DNA of 64,000 nt from Panax quinquefolius (taxonomy: Eukaryota > Streptophyta > Magnoliopsida > Apiales > Araliaceae): positions 57,881,899 to 57,945,898 of the forward strand of contig CM035163.1 of the NCBI GenBank assembly GCA_020205615.1, written 5' to 3'. Numbering within the stretch: position 1 is the stretch's first letter; each line of letters opens with the position of its first letter. Positions 1-10,753 of the stretch are shown here, piece by piece. The translations under genes and the position numbers were made by a program. The notes beneath the pieces are model-generated. The model did no database searches. It was not told where the DNA came from and saw only the letters and a program-made list of their open reading frames with translations.

Positions 1-94
1 CCTCTTCTCAGTTAGGCTCGCCTTAGCGGGTGTAGATCCATCTCGCAGATACTCCTTGATGTGTTTGTATCAAGGGTTGTGGATGGGAGGTAGC

Positions 95-560
95 TCATCC
101 GATACTTCTCCAATGTAATTCCCATAGATTGGGGCTTTTTTGCAGAGCAAACGTGATGCATGGCATGTTTTCCTTGTTAGGTATGTAAACCAAGGAGGCC
201 AACGTTGTTAATGCGTCTGCAAAATCATTCCTATTACGAGGAATGTGTAGAAAGGAGATTTCCTCAAACTCCAAAGCCATCTGTAAAACTTGTCGATGGT
301 AAGACAACAAATGTAATTCTTTGGTTTGATTGATTCCTGTGGATTACTTGATTACCAATTCGGAATACCCAAAGACAGTTAACCGCCTGATGCCCATTGA
401 ACGGGCAAGTTTTAGCCCCATGATCTGACCTTCATACTCGGCTATGTTGTTGTTGGTAATGATAAACTATAATTTGTGGCGATAGATCTTGCTCCCTCGT
501 CTGGGATATTAAAAGCGCTCGACTCAGAGCCTTCTGTATTAACATCTCCATCAAAATACA
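95..560 (-). pseudogene. Second (archaeal-type) RNase H remnant of the Tat-type element
   Basis: On the minus strand the segment EWKMYFDGDVNTEGS (about 520-560) gives the first Asp of a type I RNase H fold. NNIAEYEGQIMGLKLARS (about 400-450) carries the catalytic Glu. HIPRNRNDFADALTTLAS (about 190-250) carries the last Asp region. Frames differ between the parts and there is a stop near 345. The order RT, RNase H, second RNase H is diagnostic of Tat-lineage Ty3/gypsy elements. Confidence 0.78.
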
Positions 561-1252
561 TTTTCCACTCACGGCATGTATCGTATTGATGTTGTAATTG
601 AACTATCATTAGCCCTTCATTGGGAAAGTACGTTTCTAAGGGTTTATAATCCCCTGCAGGTGCGGCGGCCAATTGATTCGCAATTCCTTGACCTTTGATA
701 GACTTTTGTGTCACGTAGACGATGTCAAATTGATGTAGGATCAACTGCCATCTGGACAGTCGATAATTCAGTATAGGTTTATTGAACACATACTTGAGAG
801 GATCCACGCGGGATATGAGATGGGTTGTGTGACCATGGAGGTAATGCTGTAACCTCATGGAAGCCCATGCTAAAGCACAACAAGTCTTCTCGATCGAGTG
901 TACTTGTGTTCACCGATCTTTGAATCTTTTCTTTGAGGTAATAGATAGCTCGTTCTTGGCCTCTATTATCTTTTTGCCCCAGCATGCAGCCTATAGCATT
1001 GTCATTTATGGACAGGTACATGAATAGGGGAACATCATCCCTGGGAGGTACCAAAATAGGAGCGTTAGTCAGTTGCTCTTTAATGGTAAGGAAGGCTTTC
1101 TGACACTCATTGTTCCATTTCATGGAGGAGTTCTTCCTTAACAGCTTGAAGATAGGCTCACAGGTTGCCGTGAGTTGAGAAATGAATCTGCTAATGCAGT
1201 TGATCCTTCCCAAAAATCCCCGTATTTCCTTCTCATCTCGAGGAATGAGCAT
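442..1252 (-). pseudogene. First RNase H domain and connection region of the Tat-type element
   Basis: The stretch 779-1252 encodes the RT thumb/connection (KEIRGFLGRINCISRFI) and the RNase H start (PLFMYLSINDNAIGCMLGQ). A Ser replaces the usual first catalytic Asp at YLSIND, which would abolish RNase H activity if not a local error. The frame then shifts, and 442-858 continues with LKYVFNKPILNYRLSRWQ and the connection segment FDIVYVTQKSIKGQ. It runs on into the second RNase H. Non-functional because of the frameshift. Confidence 0.8.
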
Positions 1253-2030
1253 TTCCTTGATGGCTGGATTTTGGTAGGATCCGATTCAATCCTTTGTGGT
1301 GGTGACTAGGAAGCTGTAACTTGCCTGACTTAACACCAAAGGCGCACTTAGCTGGATTCAACTTCAAGTTGTACTTACTCAACCTGTTGAAAAGCTTTGT
1401 GAGATGGTCTAAGCGGTCATCCTCCTTCCGGGATTTGACAATGATGTCATCCACGTAGATCTCTATCTCCTTGTGCATTAAATAGTGGAAAATAGCCATC
1501 ATAGCTCGCTGATAGGTTGCCCCGGCGTTGATGAGGCCGAATGACAACTGTCTGTAGTAAAAGGTTCCCTAAGGCGTGATGAAAGTAGTTTTCTCACGAT
1601 CTTCCTCAGCGACCATAATTTGATGGTACCCCGCAAAGCAATCAACAAAGGAGTACATGCCATATTGAGCAGTATTTTCAATAAGAATGTGGATAAAGGG
1701 CACGGGAAAGCTATCTTTAAGGCAAGCTTTGTTCAAATCCCGATAACCCACACAGACTCGCACCTTTCCCCCTAGTTTAGGCACGGGAATAATGTTGGAT
1801 ATCCACTCCGGATATGTAGACACCATGATGATGCCAGCTTGAAATTGTTTCATAATTTCTTCTTTAACCTTTAAACTCCACTCAGGTTTCAATCGCCTGA
1901 GCTTTTGCCTAACTGGCTTGAATCCTTCTTTAATGGGAAGGCGATGAAGAACAATATCTGTGGACAAACCCACCATGTCTTCATGAGACCATGCAAACAC
2001 ATCCTGGAATTGGGTTAACAGTGTAACCAT
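1233..2030 (-). pseudogene. Reverse transcriptase remnant of the Tat-type element
   Basis: In life this domain copies retrotransposon RNA into DNA. The right part (1569-2030) holds the fingers and start of the palm, with the motifs GGKVRVCVGYRDLNKAC and SFVDCFAGYHQI. The left part (1233-1547) begins MSFGLINAGATYQRAM and contains the catalytic YVDD box at 1446-1457. The two parts are in different frames with a stop between them near 1560, so no full protein can be made. Similarity to plant gypsy reverse transcriptases is clear by eye. Confidence 0.88.
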
Positions 2031-2066
2031 GTCATTCCGCTGAGTTGTGGTAAGGTCTGAACCAAT

Positions 2067-2333
2067 CTAGATTAGCTTAGGGTTGTCTAAGGTTCCAAGA
2101 TTGAAAGGAGTGGTTTGATCAAGATTGGGTTTGGGTTTATCTGCGACCCACTCCTTAATCTCTTGAGGTGTCTCAATGTCCTCTTGGATGTCCATCAAGT
2201 CTGAGTCTAACTTTGCATCAAAGTTACAGCCCTTGTGGAGAGAAGGCACCTCGTCAGCAAGTACAAGTACATCTAAATTCAGAGTCCTGAAACAAAAGAT
2301 GTTTTCACTTAATATATGCAACTGTTCGATCAT
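2067..2333 (-). pseudogene. Linker upstream of reverse transcriptase (Tat-type pol)
   Basis: An open minus-strand stretch of 88 codons ends in WVADKPKPNLDQTTPFNLGT, the low-complexity linker often found just before the reverse transcriptase in these elements. It has no domain I recognise. Its position directly upstream of the RT start supports membership in the same element. Confidence 0.5.
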
Positions 2334-2613
2334 ACAAAAGTGTTAGCATGTACGTGATAAAATAACTGCTAGTGCTGTAAAGGAAAGAAAGCAATTAAAG
2401 TTATCTACAGGGCAGAGGGATTTTCTGCCCATTTTACCCTCATCTACCAATGCATGGAGTGCTGCTTCAATTAAATAAAGCTGTAAACTCCAGGCGGGAC
2501 GAAATGTAAATAAAGCTGTAAAAGCGATCAACAGCCACGAAGTAAACTTCAGCCAGGACAAAATGTAAATAAAGTTGTAAAAGGCCACGAAGTAAACTCC
2601 GAACTGACAAAGA

Positions 2614-2614
<1 letters not shown>

Positions 2615-2655
<41 letters not shown>

Positions 2656-2824
2656 ACAAATATACATATATATATATATAAAAGCATTAAACGCATAGAT
2701 GTAAATCTGGCTCATCGGATATGTCCGGACAAAGAAATTATATATATATATATATAAGCGAATAAACGCATAGGATGTAAAATCCGGGCTCATCAAATAC
2801 GCCCGACAACAATTATATATATAA

Positions 2825-2864
<40 letters not shown>

Positions 2865-3045
2865 CGATTTAAATGCAATCAATGTAAAATTAGGGCTCAT
2901 CGATGCAGTCGACCACGCTTTATATATATATATATATATAGCAATTAAACACTCGGCATCAAGTTCAGGCTCAATCGAGGCATAACTCGATAATGTTAGT
3001 CCATATATATGAAATATATACATATATTAGTATATATATATACAA
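2615..3045. repeat. Clustered (TA)n microsatellites
   Basis: At least five long TA runs (about 2617-2648, 2661-2680, 2740-2757, 2812-2862, 2921-2940) are separated by similar 50-70 bp spacers. The spacers share motifs such as AAACGCATAG and GGGCTCATCG, so the region looks like a decayed minisatellite whose unit includes a TA run. Reading frames across it are products of the repeat and not genes. Confidence 0.85.
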
Positions 3046-3354
3046 ATGAAATGAAAACCATGGATCTGAAGTCCTGCAAACGCACAACACGACTCTCAAT
3101 GTGTATAACAATGTGTGCTATATATGAAAGAAGGCTTTATAAAATGTAAGAAGGCTTACGGTTGAAATACGCCAAAGTAGACTTCATGACTTTAAATGGA
3201 TAAACACTCGGCTCCGTCTTGATAAAATATAGCTATATGTGAGCTAACTAGAAAAGGAAACACTCAAAAGATGTGTATATGAGTAGTAAAATGGATGGGG
3301 GCTTCCTCGCCTTTTCCTTCTCTCCTCTCTTTCAAATGGTCGACCCAAGCCTTG

Positions 3355-3362
3355 TATATATA
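3355..3362 (-). promoter_or_regulatory. Possible TATA box of the Tat-type element
   Basis: The minus strand reads GTCTATATATACAAGGC here, a good TATA-box match, placed to the right of the element's coding region as expected for a promoter in its LTR or leader. The LTR limits cannot be seen, so this is tentative. Confidence 0.3.
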
Positions 3363-3639
3363 GACGGATGGTAGCGGTACAGGTACACCTCGACAATATG
3401 CAGCTGTACTACTGGTACGAGTCGTGTGTGAATCCGAAACCTCATGAGTCCGTCGTCTCGTAAATACGATGTACTCATGCCTTTCGTAATGTCCGCTCAA
3501 ACTTGCGAGAACTTCAATCTGAGCATCCAAACGAGGTATATCTAACCTTCTTCTGGACAAACCGGTGTCGAGAGTTACGTGATGACATGGATTAGAGGTT
3601 GTCTGGGTTAGGAAGAGGGTTTATGCCCATGGTCTTCAA

Positions 3640-4460
3640 GCTTCAAATTCTATCCAAAGTACTGCCACACGTAATAGTAACTCGGGATTGTCACTCCTCG
3701 GTTCTTGTGGGACATTGTCGGATGTATGTATGTATGAAGTGTTGAGACGATGTGCCATTTGTCGAAGGAACAAGATGACGTTTGACTCCTCGCCGGGGTT
3801 ATCGCTGGTTTGAGTTGAAATTAGACGTTGCTCAGGGTTACAGCTGAGATTGGACTACTTGTTGGCATGTCGCGATATCATCTTGTTGACGTGGTAAGAT
3901 GACGTTGTGACTCCTCACCGGGGTTATCGTCGCTTTAAGCGGAAATCAGACATTGCTCAGGGTTACATCTGAGATTGGGCTGCTTATTTGTATGCCTCAC
4001 TGTCATATGTGGATGTTCCTGTCTGCCCGTTGTTTTCTCCGGGTCTGAGGTGTGTGTGCCTCAACAAGATGTTTGAGGTTGAAGCTGATTGCATATGTTT
4101 GAAACAAGCATTTTTGGGGTTATCGCCGAAACTGCAATGGCATTCCTTGGGGCTATCACCAAGGATGGTGTTGCTTACTCGATCTTGTCTCTGGGGACCG
4201 GAAATCGAACGTCATGGTGTTATCGTTGAGACAGAGCTGTCCCCATAGGGGTGTTATTCTTGGGTCTTTTGATCTGCATATCTCGGGGTTATCTTCGAGA
4301 TCAGAAATGACATTCCCGGTGTGTGTTACGGGTTGACATGACATTCCCGGTTTGTGTTCTGGGTTGGAACTGAACTTTCGGTGGTATCCGGGATGGATGT
4401 AAGCTGTCTTTCAGGGTTATCTCCAAAAGACGAATCTACCCTCTTGCAATGTTAGTAATA
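3640..4460. repeat. Repeat-rich untranslated region with a 124-bp tandem duplication
   Basis: Two neighbouring copies start at 3776 and 3900 (period 124 bp) and share GACTCCTC, CCGGGGTTATCG, TTGCTCAGGGTTAC and TGAGATTGG with scattered changes. A looser module built on GGGGTTATC followed by a GAGA-like stretch recurs about seven times up to 4440. Tandem repeats in the untranslated parts of Tat/Ogre elements are known, so this may be the flank of the adjoining gypsy element. No gene is seen here. Confidence 0.65.
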
Positions 4461-4489
4461 GGAGTGCAGAAAATTTCGAGTGTCTACAC

Positions 4490-4849
4490 TCATTTATTTA
4501 AGGAAACATATAATTCCTTTTCCTAATCCCAAATAAATTCCTTTATTTTTTAGGAAACATAGAATTTAATTTCAACTCCAATCAGTTATCATGGAATCCA
4601 ATTCCAACTCTAATTAGTTAGCATGAAATTAAATTCTAATTCAAATAAACACCTTTACTTTAATCCAATTCCAAATAAAAATAAACTACTTTATTTAAAT
4701 TTAGAATTATTGGAAAAACATTAAATCCAAATTTTAATTTAAAATAAAACTTTTATTTTAATTAAAATCAAATAAAAAATAACCTTTATTAAATATTCTG
4801 GGTACCAGCGCTGTAGCGCCGATAATGAACTAGCTTCGGGCTTTTCTGT
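4490..4849 (-). mobile_element. Leader fragment of a Ty1/copia element
   Basis: This AT-rich stretch resembles part of the leader of the copia element further right (about 28,200-28,450). The shared blocks include AGTTATCATGGAATCCAATT and TAGTTAGCATGAAATT. In both places it sits just beyond the end of an LTR beginning TGTTAGGTTTG on the plus strand, so this is the same LTR-plus-leader arrangement in minus orientation. No reading frame is present. Confidence 0.65.
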
Positions 4850-5974
4850 TGTTAGGTTTGTATATAGCGCGATTATGCAATCAAACTACATAAAAGGTGC
4901 GGAAGCGCGATAGAATAAATTTTAAAAAATTTCATACAATCCATCACCATGATAATAGTTTGTGCATAATTATATATCAATAGAAAGGAGAAGAAGATCA
5001 GATTCATGCTTTGGTAGAAACTAGCTTCAGGTACGAGTTCAACTCTAAATCCTTCTCACGTTCAACTCGAATCCACCGGGTTTGATTCCTTCCTTTGATC
5101 AACGTTATTCACCCAAGTGTTTGGCCTCTAGAGGTGATCCACCAAAGAAGAACAAATATTCAAGAAGATGGGTGTTTGACAAAACTCTAATTCTATATCT
5201 ATAGAATATTGTGTACTCTCTTAATTCTTGAAATTGTCATTAACCCCAAATCAAAATAAGAGTCCTCTTATCTATAGATTCGGACAACCCTCTTAAACAA
5301 TTTAGGAATTGTTTTATTTTACTTAATTAAACTCCTTTAATTAATTAGGCTCCTACTCTTATTAGGAATATATGAGAGTACCTTTTATTAATTAATTCCC
5401 AAACTCTTTTAGGAATTAAATAATAATAATAAGACTCATCTCATTAATTTATGTTTAATATTTCCAAAATATTAAAAATAAATATTAAGCTATTTAATTT
5501 ATTCTATCATGCACCATAGATTAAATTAAATATACATAACTTATTATTACGATTATGTCATTTACTTCTTAAATAAATATGTTTCCTTTTATGGTGTGAC
5601 CCTTAAGGTTCTCCATATTAAATCGGTTGTGAATAAATCAATTAGAATAATTCTAATCTTATTTAAATAAATTAATTAAATATTTAATTCATTTAAATAT
5701 ATAACATTTATTCTATAATAAGGATAAGTCTCCTTAGCGATCAACGACTTTCCAGATAATATAGATTACAACATTAATCATAAAAGAACCATTGAGTAAA
5801 TAGTTACCGTACAATTCAATTCCTCTACCATACAATGTTCTAATTAAATATAAGACATAGAATTATTGTCAAGTCTTATTTTATTATATTCTATGTATTT
5901 CGATTCTTAAACGCACAAGTCCAAATAATACAAATTAGAAACTCCTTTCTAATTCCATTCTGCCTTGGCCAAGG
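4850..5974 (-). mobile_element. Truncated Ty1/copia LTR
   Basis: It starts TGTTAGGTTTG like the two LTRs of the complete copia element at 21,720-30,741. It keeps the conserved block TTTGGCCTCTAGAGGTGATC and the order of short hairpins seen in those LTRs. It stops abruptly after CTTGGCCAAGG, where the next LTR copy begins, so its other half is missing. Orientation is minus, taken from the family's primer site. Confidence 0.75.
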
Positions 5975-7303
5975 TGTTAGGTTTGCTAGAAACAAGTATA
6001 TACAATCAAATCACATAAACAAAGCAGAATCGAAGTAAAAACGGATTTTAAAATTTTTCTTACAAACCATAAACCAAGATCACTCTATTGCTTGATTATC
6101 AATCTATAAAAGTAAGGAGAATCAGAATCATACCCTTGTAGATACGAGCTTCCATAGGTACGAGTTCAACTCATACTTCTCCGCGATCTCCTTGAATCTC
6201 TGGGTTGATTCTTTCCTTTGATCAACGTTAGCCAGCCAAATATTTGGCCTCTAGAGGTAATCCACCAAGGAAGAAGAATATTCAAGAAGAAGGGTGTATT
6301 AGCTCAAACTCTAGTTTTTCTATCTCTGTAGAAAAAGGGGCGTACTCTCCAACTATTAGAATCACATATATATGATATCTGATATAAGACTCCTCTTATA
6401 AATATATCAGTTAACCCTTTATAATATAATTAAATTAGTGTATTATTTAATTAATTAAACTCCTTTAATTAATTATGCTCCCTAATCTTATTAAGATAAT
6501 TAATTAAACTCTTTTAATTAATTTGCCTCCTAATCCTATTAGGAATAAATGAGAGTACTAATATTAAATTAATTCCCAAACTCCTTTAGAAATTAAAATA
6601 ATTATAATAATAATAATAATATTAATAAGACTCCTCTTATTAATTTATATTTAATATTTAAAAATTTTAAATAATAAATATTAAGCTATTTAATTTACTC
6701 TATCACCATAGATTAAATTAAATACACTTAATATATTGTTACGATTATGCCATTAACTTCTTAAATAATTATTCTTCCTTTTATGGTGTGACCCTTTAGG
6801 TTCTCCGTATTAAACCGATTGTGAATAAATCAATTAGATCAATTCTAATCTCATTTAAATAAATAAATTAAACTATTAATTTATTTAAATAAATAATATT
6901 TATTTTACAATAAGGATAAGCCTCCTTAGCGATCAACGACTTTTCAGATAATGTAGATTTTAACATTAATCATAAAAGAACATTTGAGTAAATAGTTACC
7001 ATACAATTTAATCTTTCCACCATACAATGTCCCAATTAAATATAAGACATGGAATTACTATCAAGTCTTATGTTATTTAACTATATGTATTGCGATTCCC
7101 AAATGCACAACACTGAATAAATGTAAATTAGAAACTACTTTCTAATTTCATTCTACCTTGGCCAAGGATTCCTGGGTTGTCATTTATCAAATCACATAGG
7201 ATATATCTCTTCTTTTACTAGAAGCGTTAGATTATTTATTGATCATTCATTATCTCCATATATAACTCATTATACCCAAGCATACCCGTTGATATACCCT
7301 GAG

Positions 7304-10300
7304 TGTAACGCCCTAGAAAATTTGGATTTTTTAGAATTAAAATTTTATTTGATTATGTGGATTAAAATGAATTTAATTAATTACATATGAGAGTAAGCTA
7401 ATTGAAGGTCGTTCTATGACCTAGATATATCGGAATATCGTAGTATTTTGGCTACGTGGTAGAATTAAAGTGTTTGAATTTTCAAGACGAAAATAAAAGC
7501 TTTCCAAGAAATTTTCTAAAAAACACTATTCACGCATTTTTGCTCGGGAATTATTTTTGAATTTTTGAAAAATACGTAATGATAGAATATCGAGGTGAGA
7601 TAGAATATCCAATAATATTTTAGTTATGGCAAACGCAATTTTTCGCCTACGGACTTAAAACCTAACAATTAGGGAAAATGAATTCCGAGAAGGAATTTAA
7701 ATGAGTATAAATGAATTAAAGCAATGATTGTATAATACGTAAGTATTGTACAAGGTAATGAATACAATTATAATACGAGATATTATACGAGTATGTATGA
7801 ATGATGGAATATCGTATATTAAATAAGCATACGAATTAGAATACGAGATTAATACGTAAATTATACGTTATAAGACTTTAAGCCAAATGTATTGAATTTG
7901 TAGAAATCTGTAGGAGATTGTAATGTCCAATTGGGATGATAATAAAGCCCAATACGAATTAATGTTAAAGCCCAAATATAGGAATGGTTAAGTCCAATGT
8001 AATTTAATGAACAAGCCCAAGTGTTTGTTTAATTGCAAGCCCAATGTATAAGTTAGGTTAATTAAACCGTAAGACCAAAATATTAATCCAATGGGTAAAG
8101 TTTGATCCATGGGGCAACCCATGGGTGAATTGGTGACCAAGAATTAAGTGTGTTGAGCAAGTAGACTTAAGTGTTAAGCAAATGATAAGTTAAGTAACTT
8201 AAAGGCTAAGTAAAGTGCTTATGTGTGATGAGCAAGTAAAGTGCTTATGTGTGGTAACCAAGTTAACTTAATGGCTAAGTAAGTGTGGTGAACAAGAAGA
8301 CTTAATGACCAAGTATTGTGGGGAGCAAGTTAACTTGGTGGTTAAGAATGGAATAGTAAGGAGGTGGCTTAAGGAGGTGGAGTTAAAGAGGTGGGAGTGG
8401 TTTATGGACCATTATACCCTAACCTAGCAACTCCTATAAATACCAAGCTTAAGATTTCATTTTTTGCTTGTTAAAATTTCATCCAACAACTTCTCTTATA
8501 AAGCAACTTATTGGTTAGAGAGAATAAGCACTTATAAGTCAAACTTCCATTATGAGATTTTCAAGAAGCAAGAAGGAGATTAAAGCTTAGTCAAGTGATA
8601 TTCAAGGGTAAGAACTTAAACCATGAATCTCTTTCTCTTCCATTGGTAGGGAGATGGGTAGTGGTAGAACATGTATGCTAAGGAATGATAGGAATGAGTA
8701 ATCAAAGAGTTTAAGTCTTAGTAAGCCGTATAAGTCATGAATAAGCTATTCGTAATCATATAAGTTATGAAACAAGGAAGAACTTGTAGGAACTTGTTTT
8801 GTGTTGAAATAATAAGGTTGTATGATAATAAGAAGTAAGGATGATGGTTAAAAGATTTAAGCTATGATAAGTCATGCAAAGTGAATTCATAAGTAGTTCA
8901 CACTTTTACAAGTTATAGACTAATGAAGAACAAGTAATAACTTATTATGTCAATAAGTTAATGAAGTATGTATGTCAAGATGTTAATATGATGTATTGAA
9001 TCCATTTAAAACGATGAACAAATCATAAGAAATGAAGTTAAGCCGGAATTCACACGATTATACAACATTTGTCGAGTTCGTAAAATTCTTGGAATGGAAG
9101 TCAATTTTTGATATTGATCTTGGAAACATTGGTTTTCAATGGAGACAATTCTTATTTGGCATTATAGAGTTGCAGACTCGGGAATGACCAAATTCCGACT
9201 TAGAACGAAGAAACGAGCGTTGAACGTTCACGAACGTTTACCGTTTTCGTTAAAAATGGACTAATAGGTGAATTTTGAGAAAACAAAGTCAAATAGATAA
9301 AATTATTGCATGAACACATAGAGTATGTAATTTGTGAACCGTAGGCTTTTGAACGAGCCAATTCGGACTTATAACGAAGAAGTTATGCGTCCGGGATTTT
9401 CATAAAAATTTCAAAAGCTGTAAATTTTCTAAGGCACAGAGTTGGCGCCGCGACGCCAACCCAAGGCCAAATGGTGGTGATAAGCTGTACAAGGGCACGA
9501 TGTCATTACCTACTACAAACTCACATGTGCATGTACGAGAAGGAGAGCTATGTGTGGCAATCCTAGGGTTTCGACAGACAAGAATGTTTACAAGTATAGA
9601 ATGAAAGATAACTCATGTAAACATAATGTTTAAAATGTTTACAAGTATAGAATGAATTACAATACTTGTCCAGACTTAATGTTTAAAAGGCAAGTATTCT
9701 AACCCTTGTTCCAGTTCAGTCTGGACAAGCTTTGTAATTCATGTATCCTTTCGCATGAAGTTTTGTATGAGGAAGTCAAAGCCAATTCTTTCGGCTAAAC
9801 TTATGTTATGATTCTATCAAGCATGTTTAATGTTTACCAAGTTATATTGGTGTGGTTTTCAATCGAAGACTGAGTATGCTAAAAATGTTTTTGTCATTTA
9901 ACGACAGGCACGTGAGGTTACCATAACTTAAACGTATACACGTTTAATGAATGTAGTGTTGATCAACATAGAGTACTATGGGTTGATCACCCAAAAGTGC
10001 TCGTAAGATATGCCGAACTTACGAACTTAGTGTCGGGTTGTCCTTTTCAAAGAAATTATGAAACGCTCATGGTCTTGAGCCAGAATTGATGTTTTACTGA
10101 ATATTGTCATTGTAAAATGTTTTGAAGAAAAAAAAGTGCTATTTTGAATTATCGATAGTACTTCATAACTACTATCCAGTTATTGAAGATATACGATTCC
10201 TATGTTTCAAGCATGTTGTTTAAAAGAAATTGTTGTACTTGCTGAGCTTGTTATGCTCACTCTTGCTTGAACCATATGAATGCAAATAGGGGCCGAAACG

Positions 10301-10570
10301 GAATGAGGGATCCGACAAGGTTAAAGGCAAGACGAAGAGGAATGATTAGTTTACCTTGTAATAAACTAGTAAATTATATATATTATAGTATGATGAACAA
10401 AGAATGTTATGGTTTTAGAACCTGGGAACGGGATGTAATATTATTAATGTAATAAGAATGTCGTTGATACACACATTTTGATGTCGTTTCAATAGAATGA
10501 ATGTACAGTTATGAGTACCGTGTAGCACCATCTGTCGGGTTGGAAGATACCCGGATTTGGGGGCGTCACA
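7304..10570 (+). mobile_element. Solo LTR (Ty3/gypsy-like, TGTAACG...GTCACA), 3,267 bp
   Basis: It begins TGTAACGCCC and ends GGGGGCGTCACA. It is bracketed by the 5-bp duplication CTGAG (7299-7303 and 10,571-10,575), and the host copia LTR continues cleanly on the other side. No primer site, polypurine tract or gag/pol is seen, so this is a solo LTR left by recombination between LTRs. A TATA box at 8435-8442 gives plus orientation. Confidence 0.88.
8435..8442 (+). promoter_or_regulatory. TATA box of the solo LTR
   Basis: TATAAATA in the context CTCCTATAAATACCAAGC, about 1.1 kb into the LTR. The related LTR fragments at 11,629 and 16,203 have the same box in the same setting. Confidence 0.6.
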
Positions 10571-10753
10571 CTGAGGGTCTTAAGGAATATGTCAAAGTAT
10601 AAATAATTATATATAAGATATTATGATGATCTCAAGTCTAAAGATCACTTGTACTACTATTACTTCAGGAATTCCTACTGACATGCAAGTAAAACTTCAT
10701 TAGGTATTTCCTTAGCGAGCCACGTTTAGGGAACTTATTCTCCAATAAGCACC

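Larger units (their letters stand above)
1..2333 (-). mobile_element. Ty3/gypsy (Tat-type) retrotransposon, decayed pol region
   Basis: Fragments in several minus-strand frames follow the pol order linker, reverse transcriptase, RNase H, connection, second RNase H, with the 5' side on the right. A second, archaeal-type RNase H after the usual one is known from Tat-lineage elements (Ogre, Retand and relatives), so the lineage call rests on domain order. The reading frame changes at least four times and there are internal stops, so the copy is dead. The integrase would lie left of position 1, outside the window. No LTR pair can be tied to this copy. Confidence 0.85.
5975..10753 (-). mobile_element. 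Ty1/copia LTR copy, split by a solo LTR
   Basis: A second LTR of the same family runs 5975-7303 and resumes at 10,576-10,753; both parts align with the LTR at 21,720-23,581. The gap is a solo LTR of another family with a 5-bp duplication. The copy stops at AATAAGCACC, where a third LTR fragment begins, so about 350 bp of its end are missing. Confidence 0.8.

Noticed and set aside
2343..2796. Open stretches of 109-117 codons rich in Tyr and Ile
   Set aside because: They come from reading (TA)n repeats, which have no stop in one frame.
3264..3560. 98-codon open stretch near the Tat-type element
   Set aside because: No known domain, and it lies in the untranslated repeat-rich part. It may be chance.
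4156..4344. Open stretches in the GGGGTTATC repeat region
   Set aside because: They are produced by the repeat and match no protein that I know.
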